Positions 5,883 to 8,676 of a stretch of DNA of 8,676 nucleotides are shown piece after piece. How positions within the stretch are numbered: the first letter of the stretch is position 1; each line of letters starts with the position of its first letter. The stretch lies in NCBI GenBank assembly GCA_905373085.1, contig CAJPRR010000096.1, positions 1 to 8,676 on the forward strand, written 5' to 3'. Origin of the DNA: an uncultured Selenomonas sp. (GTDB lineage: Bacteria > Bacillota > Negativicutes > Selenomonadales > Selenomonadaceae). The notes below the pieces were generated by a model. The model was not told the DNA's origin. It did not search any database and worked only from the letters and a program-made list of their open reading frames with translations. The position numbers and the translations under genes were made by a program.

Positions 5883-7028
5883 ATGCAAGTCGTAAAAGTA
5901 TCCAAAGGGAGTATTTCAAGGCGAACACAGGATAAAAAATATGTCGCACAAATCGTCCTGACGTTCGACACAGGAAAGACGCGCCGTATCAGTCGCCTCG
6001 CGGATTCAAAAAGAGATGCACAGAAAACGCTCTGTGAGTTGCGAGAGGCAGCTTTACAGTATAACGAGGTGAACAATCCGCCGCCGGAACCTACTCGCCA
6101 CAAAGAAGAATCCTTTGTGTACTATCTCGAAGGAGACTATCTTCATGAAAAGGAATTTGTCGAGCATATCGGAAAAAGGACGCTCTACGCATCGCGTAAC
6201 ACGATCCGAAAGCATATCAAGCCGTTCTTCAAGGATAAGCGTCCTGATGAGATCACGCCGCGAGAAATTGCACTCTTCTACGTCGAACTAGGGAAGAAGT
6301 ACAGCGCGAGCACGGTTCACAAGGCTGCTAACGTGATTTCTAACGCTTATCGGAAACTCATGCGCGACGGTATCGTGAAAAAAAGCCCGTGTGAATTTGT
6401 CAAGAAGCCGTCGATCATACAAGAAGAGAAAAAGCCGCTGACAGAAGATGAAGTAAAACGTATGATCAAGGCTACAGATATCTATGACCGCGATCCTTGG
6501 ACGAAGACACATAACATGCCGGTCTACATTCGTTTAGCACTTGCTACAGGGATGAGACGCGGAGAGTTGTGCGCTCTCAAATGGGAGCATATTGATTGGG
6601 AGCACGGTTATATAGAGGTCAAGAAAGCTATTGCGTACTTGGGTAATAAGATGGAAGAAAAGAGTACGAAATCAGGAAAGTCGCGCTCGATCGCCGTATC
6701 TGAAAATATTCTCGATATGCTTAAAAAACATCGCCGCAAATACGCGACGGGAACGCATATTTTTCCGGATAAGCGGAATAAGAACAAGCCGCAGAATCCC
6801 GAGAGCATTCGTCACGCGATGGATATTATAGCGAGGGAGAGCGGTATAGAACGTCTGACGATGCATCTCTTACGGCACACGAACATTTCTATCATGGGCG
6901 CACGCGGTATCGACATTCGTACAATCGCGATGCGTGCAGGACACTCGCAGCTTACAACGACGATGAGATACTTACATACAAACGAAGAATTGAATCGTCG
7001 TGCGGGCGATATTTTCAAAGACATATAA
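5883..7028 (+). CDS. int: Tyrosine recombinase (phage/ICE-type integrase)
   Basis: The enzyme catalyses site-specific recombination between the element and the host tRNA site. Numbering from the upstream ATG at 5874, all active-site residues are present: Arg228 (TGMRRGELCALKW), Lys266 (STKSGKSRS), His331 and Arg334 (HLLRHTN), His357 (RAGHSQ) and the nucleophile Tyr366 (MRYLHT). The N-terminal ~60 residues look like an arm-DNA-binding domain (KKYVAQIVLTFDTGK, then RDAQKTLCELREA), followed by a SAM-like core-binding domain at about 85-175 and the catalytic domain from about 185. Length is typical of Tn916/phage-type integrases. ATGs lie at 5874, 5877 and 5883; GGGAG at 5869-5873 touches the first and stands 9 bases before the third, so I favour 5883 (381 residues). 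Base composition is lower in GC than the backbone genes. No excisionase is recognisable nearby. Confidence 0.95.
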   Translation: MQVVKVSKGSISRRTQDKKYVAQIVLTFDTGKTRRISRLADSKRDAQKTLCELREAALQYNEVNNPPPEPTRHKEESFVYYLEGDYLHEKEFVEHIGKRTLYASRNTIRKHIKPFFKDKRPDEITPREIALFYVELGKKYSASTVHKAANVISNAYRKLMRDGIVKKSPCEFVKKPSIIQEEKKPLTEDEVKRMIKATDIYDRDPWTKTHNMPVYIRLALATGMRRGELCALKWEHIDWEHGYIEVKKAIAYLGNKMEEKSTKSGKSRSIAVSENILDMLKKHRRKYATGTHIFPDKRNKNKPQNPESIRHAMDIIARESGIERLTMHLLRHTNISIMGARGIDIRTIAMRAGHSQLTTTMRYLHTNEELNRRAGDIFKDI

Positions 7029-7083
7029 AATGGGGGAATGAAAAATGTTATACATCAAGTAAAAAGCTAAACTTAGTACGATC

Positions 7084-7347
7084 ATGAGTCACTTACTCGT
7101 ATGCGTCGATCAAGTAAACTATGATTATATCATGCGGGAGCTTTTCGACGTGATTATAGATAATCACTGGCAGGATAAAGTCATGAAACGTCTTGAAGAG
7201 CTTTACGAGGGCGAGATTTATGACGATAAAAATGACTGGATATGCGTTCTTGAAGATATCGAAGAAGTCGTAGAAGAGCTTTACGGAGAAGCAGCATACG
7301 AGGAAGAACGGGCATATATACAGGGTGAAAGAGTCTTTCAAAATTGA
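7084..7347 (+). CDS. Acidic 87-residue hypothetical protein
   Basis: I do not recognise this protein. It is very rich in Glu and Asp, with predicted helices around residues 10-45 (MRELFDVIIDNHWQDKVMKR) and an acidic segment around 55-80 (LEDIEEVVEELYGEAAYEEE). No membrane segment or metal motif is obvious. Such small acidic proteins in mobile elements are sometimes DNA mimics or antitoxins, but nothing here proves that. It follows the integrase by 55 bases and is closed by a terminator at 7363. There is no good Shine-Dalgarno before the ATG at 7084; the strong GGGGG at 7032-7036 instead serves a tiny frame MLYIK (7045-7062) in the same reading frame, separated by a TAA. Translation may depend on reinitiation, or the N terminus may have been cut by a stop mutation. 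Confidence 0.62.
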   Translation: MSHLLVCVDQVNYDYIMRELFDVIIDNHWQDKVMKRLEELYEGEIYDDKNDWICVLEDIEEVVEELYGEAAYEEERAYIQGERVFQN

Positions 7348-7362
7348 AAGAAGTATAAAAGG

Positions 7363-7399
7363 ATACCGTCGTAAAATCGCGGCGGTATTTCTTTTTTTT
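7363..7399 (+). terminator. Rho-independent terminator after the 87-residue gene
   Basis: A 9-bp stem (ATACCGTCG at 7363-7371 with CGGCGGTAT at 7380-7388, one G-U pair) with an 8-base loop is followed by a T-rich tract including eight T at 7392-7399. It ends the integrase/87-residue transcript. Confidence 0.9.
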
Positions 7400-7417
7400 C
7401 GGGTGATTATGTATAAT
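7389..7417 (+). promoter_or_regulatory. Possible promoter of the 119-residue gene
   Basis: A perfect TATAAT at 7412-7417 lies directly past the terminator. The -35 at proper spacing (TTCTTT, 7389-7394) is poor and overlaps the terminator T tract. If used, transcription starts near 7424 and the leader contains a small hairpin (ATCTT at 7430-7434, AAGAT at 7438-7442). Confidence 0.42.
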
Positions 7418-7500
7418 AAAGGGGCGATAATCTTGTTAAGATCAGGATTGCAAAGGGAAGTTTCTCTCTATACCACTAAAGATGAAGTGGGAGCTTAATC

Positions 7501-7860
7501 ATGATTGTTTTTATGCTTACTATCGTGTACGCGGGAATGTTCACGGGAACTTTTATTAAGTTGCGCGAATACGAGTTGAATGTTTTTTTATCAGTCACGC
7601 TCTCTTTCGTATCACATATTCCCATTGTTATGACGCTTGGAGTAGCGGCCGTTAATGTTGCGCTGCAAGAATTTGCGAAGCGGGAAATAATCAGGGGGCT
7701 ATTTGCTTTCCCTGTAAGCTTTATAATGTATGCAGATGCGATAGATGCAATAGGAGAGGCTTTTGCTAAAAAGACGTACAGAAAATATGAAACCCCGTTG
7801 ATGCGGAACCTTTACTTTCGTATGAGGGAGATCGTTTCTAAAGGTGTAGTTAATATCTGA
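7501..7860 (+). CDS. Small integral membrane protein (119 residues), unknown function
   Basis: I do not recognise the family. Residues 2-19 form a first hydrophobic helix, 28-55 a second long one (with a His-Ile-Pro kink at 39-41), and 66-80 a third, shorter and more polar (LFAFPVSFIMYADA). The C-terminal ~35 residues are basic (KKTYRKYE, RMREIVSK) and probably cytoplasmic. The start is supported by GGGAG at 7489-7493, 7 bases before the ATG. It stands alone: a terminator lies upstream at 7363-7399 and a 26-bp palindrome starts 4 bases past its stop. In mobile elements such proteins can be superinfection-exclusion, holin-like or toxin proteins; none of these can be chosen from sequence. Being AT-rich, it fits the element rather than the host backbone. 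Confidence 0.72.
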   Translation: MIVFMLTIVYAGMFTGTFIKLREYELNVFLSVTLSFVSHIPIVMTLGVAAVNVALQEFAKREIIRGLFAFPVSFIMYADAIDAIGEAFAKKTYRKYETPLMRNLYFRMREIVSKGVVNI

Positions 7861-7863
7861 ATG

Positions 7864-7889
7864 AAATATATCCAATATTGGATATATTT
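7864..7889. repeat. 26-bp perfect palindrome
   Basis: AAATATATCCAAT is followed directly by its exact reverse complement, with no central spacer. It starts 4 bases after the stop of the 119-residue gene. It lacks a T tract, so it is not a standard terminator; a two-fold symmetric protein site is more likely. A TATAAT at 7898-7903 lies just downstream, so the palindrome would cover the -35 area of any promoter using it. Confidence 0.8.
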
Positions 7890-7922
7890 ACTGGATCTAT
7901 AATACTATAAGTAGTACTTTTG

Positions 7923-7944
7923 ATTCATTTTTGTAAAAATGAAT
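7923..7944. repeat. 22-bp inverted repeat upstream of a promoter
   Basis: ATTCATTTTT (7923-7932) and AAAAATGAAT (7935-7944) are exact reverse complements separated by GT. The repeat ends 12 bases before the -35 at 7957. A smaller odd palindrome, AAGTAGTACTT, lies at 7909-7919. Together with the 26-bp palindrome they make a cluster of symmetric sites suited to repressor or activator binding. Confidence 0.6.
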
Positions 7945-7956
7945 AATTTGTACATC

Positions 7957-7985
7957 TTGACAAGCTTTTTCTTTTGTGTTATCCT
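7957..7985 (+). promoter_or_regulatory. Sigma-70-type promoter for the 64-residue gene
   Basis: A perfect -35 TTGACA (7957-7962), a 17-base spacer and TATCCT (-10, 7980-7985). Transcription would start near 7992, exactly at a small GAAA-tetraloop hairpin (CTCA 7993-7996, TGAG 8001-8004) and about 165 bases before the ATG at 8158. Confidence 0.78.
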
Positions 7986-7991
7986 TAAATA

Positions 7992-8157
7992 TCTCAGAAA
8001 TGAGTTAATTCTCTTCTTCTAACTTATATACTCTTCTTACTTTATTCTTTTTCATTTACTTATATCTTCTTTCCCTTTATATCCTTTATAGAGGGTGCTT
8101 CTTTCTATCCATCACTTTATATACTACACCTACAATACAAATAGGAGGACATAAGAG
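7992..8157 (+). promoter_or_regulatory. Long pyrimidine-rich untranslated leader
   Basis: About 165 bases between promoter and start codon contain no gene. From about 8010 to 8120 the + strand is nearly all C and T with interspersed TATA, built around a recurring unit: CTTATAT at 8023-8029 and 8059-8065, CTTTATAT at 8075-8082 and 8115-8122, often with CTTCTT next to it. The last part (8090-8136) is the left copy of a large inverted repeat. The leader ends in AGGAGG at 8143-8148. No known riboswitch is recognised. Its role could be RNA-based control, protein binding to the DNA, or none. Confidence 0.5.
8090..8136 (+). repeat. Left copy of a ~47-bp inverted repeat
   Basis: The reverse complement of this stretch aligns with 8546-8591. 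The innermost 18 bases, read as ATTGTAGGTGTAGTATAT on the opposite strand (8119-8136), are identical in both copies; the rest matches with three substitutions and three single-base gaps. This copy lies within the leader, directly before the ribosome site of the 64-residue gene. Confidence 0.85.
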
Positions 8158-8352
8158 ATGAATTTGCAAGAAGTAACGGAGAAGCCGAGAGACAACGAAC
8201 AGCAAAAGGAAGCAGAACAAAAGCGCCTTGAAGAATTAGAAGAGTGGTATTCAGAAAAAGCTACAAAGCTAAGAGAGCTGGTAGGGGATAAGAATAAAGA
8301 AGATATGCAAGAAATCGTTAATACGGCAATGTTTGAATGGGCAGAAAAATAA
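8158..8352 (+). CDS. Charged helical 64-residue hypothetical protein
   Basis: I do not recognise this protein. It is almost entirely Glu, Lys, Gln, Arg and Asp with scattered Leu, and residues about 14-40 (QQKEAEQKRLEELEEWYSEK) look like one long amphipathic helix or coiled coil; a second helix ends in NTAMFEWAEK. There is no membrane segment and no cysteine. The start is well supported by AGGAGG at 8143-8148, 9 bases before the ATG. It has its own promoter and terminator, so it is a single-gene unit, enclosed between inverted repeats. After the TAA at 8350-8352 the same frame continues for 13 sense codons (EDNDTKQIEQQPE) to a second TAA at 8392-8394; this tail has the same composition, so the first TAA may be a recent stop mutation. 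Confidence 0.7.
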   Translation: MNLQEVTEKPRDNEQQKEAEQKRLEELEEWYSEKATKLRELVGDKNKEDMQEIVNTAMFEWAEK

Positions 8353-8423
8353 GAAGATAATGACACAAAACAGATAGAGCAACAACCAGAATAAAAAACC
8401 TCGTTCATTATCACGAGTGACAA

Positions 8424-8459
8424 CGACGGCCTAAGTATGATCTAGGTCGTCGATTTTTT
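8424..8459 (+). terminator. Rho-independent terminator after the 64-residue gene
   Basis: A 10-bp stem (CGACGGCCTA at 8424-8433 with TAGGTCGTCG at 8443-8452, one G-U pair) with a 9-base loop is followed by six T at 8454-8459. A weaker 5-bp hairpin (CTCGT at 8400-8404, ACGAG at 8413-8417) precedes it. Confidence 0.9.
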
Positions 8460-8676
8460 CGTTTATAAAGGGGTGTACACGACCGAGTGGACACCTTCTT
8501 ATCATGTATTGGCAAGCCTTTTTTGGCTTATGAATTTTCTGACTAATTGTAGGTGTAGTATATGAAGTGAGGAATAGAAGAAACATCCTCTTTTTTGTGT
8601 GGTATTTACAAAATAAACAGAAAGGTTAATTGCAATAGCAAATCGGACAGTTTCCCAAAATTTTTCAAGCAGCAGA
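8460..8676. other. Non-coding stretch with hairpins
   Basis: I see no gene here on either strand; with 8353-8459 it makes a gap of more than 300 bases. It holds a hairpin at 8472-8495 (GGTGTACAC and GTGGACACC, one mismatch, 6-base loop), a small one at 8514-8529 (AAGCC, six T, GGCTT), the right copy of the inverted repeat at 8546-8591, and AT-rich sequence to the window end. On the - strand TTGCAA at the right (about 8628-8633) followed by AT-rich sequence might be a weak promoter reading leftward, but no good -10 is present. Confidence 0.5.
8546..8591 (-). repeat. Right copy of the ~47-bp inverted repeat
   Basis: Inverted partner of 8090-8136, with an identical 18-base core at 8546-8563. 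The copies are separated by 409 bases containing the 64-residue gene, its ribosome site and its terminator. Unlike the left copy, this one is not followed (reading on the - strand) by a ribosome site or start codon. Confidence 0.85.

Larger units (their letters stand above)
5697..8676 (+). mobile_element. Left part of an integrated element inserted in tRNA-Thr
   Basis: The left boundary is set where tRNA identity ends (5696/5697). Support: a tRNA gene broken in the anticodon loop, a tyrosine recombinase gene beginning within 200 bases of the break and reading inward, a clear drop in GC content, looser gene packing, and a run of small unassigned genes. The right end (attR) is not in the window: I find no second copy of the TATCCTTGGTAA core and no tRNA 3' half. 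The cargo seen does not show whether this is a prophage, an integrative conjugative element or a smaller genomic island, since no structural, replication or transfer gene is visible. Confidence 0.8.

Noticed and set aside
7992..8136. CRISPR array in the repeated CTT(T)ATAT units
   Set aside because: Units are only 7-8 bases, unevenly spaced and inexact, with no true repeat-spacer structure and no cas genes.
8130..8423. 97-residue open frame on the - strand opposite the 64-residue gene
   Set aside because: Ser/Cys/Phe-rich translation is typical of the antisense of a Glu/Lys-rich gene. The + strand frame has AGGAGG, a promoter and a terminator; this one starts at a TTG with no ribosome site.
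8400..8676. Right attachment site of the element within the window
   Set aside because: No repeat of the tRNA core TATCCTTGGTAA, no T loop and no acceptor 3' strand is present, and base composition does not return to that of the backbone.

Overview
The window joins two very different kinds of DNA. Positions 1 to about 5580 are GC-rich, tightly packed chromosomal backbone. From about 5700 to the end the DNA is AT-rich and loosely packed, and it looks like the left end of an integrated mobile element. The gene order proA, nadD, yqeK, LCP (LytR-CpsA-Psr), rsfS is a housekeeping cluster known from Firmicutes in the broad sense. With high GC, a CvfB-type S1 protein and a CheV protein next to it, I infer a motile Negativicutes species, perhaps Selenomonas or a relative. 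The genus is a guess, because the window contains no rRNA.

Backbone (1-5582, all on the + strand): the 3' end of proA (proline synthesis); a previously easy-to-miss 50-residue membrane peptide gene overlapping proA by ATGA; nadD (NAD synthesis); yqeK (HD-domain Ap4A hydrolase), overlapping nadD by ATGA; an LCP-family cell-wall ligase, overlapping yqeK by ATGA, with an altered active-site motif; rsfS (ribosome silencing factor) with a TTG start; a CvfB/YitL-like S1 RNA-binding protein; and cheV (CheW-receiver chemotaxis coupling protein), closed by a very strong terminator at 5550-5582. The overlaps suggest translational coupling, at least from nadD through the LCP gene.

Junction (5613-5803): a near-consensus promoter precedes the first 38 nucleotides of a tRNA-Thr(GGT) gene. 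The match to tRNA stops at the end of the anticodon loop, and no 3' half follows within the window. A tyrosine recombinase gene starts less than 200 bases further on. This is most simply read as attL of an element inserted in the anticodon loop. Short repeats (GTAAAAAATC) and a terminator lie between the junction and the integrase.

Element (5697-8676, right end outside the window): an integrase with a complete set of catalytic residues, then three small genes I cannot assign: an acidic 87-residue protein, a 119-residue membrane protein, and a charged helical 64-residue protein. The last sits in an unusual setting. It has a 26-bp perfect palindrome and a second inverted repeat upstream of a good sigma-70-type promoter, a pyrimidine-rich untranslated leader of roughly 165 nt, a strong Shine-Dalgarno and a terminator. 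The ORF and its terminator are bracketed by a ~47-bp inverted repeat pair (8090-8136 and 8546-8591). This bracketed cassette is the best candidate for something undescribed, but function is not shown by sequence alone.
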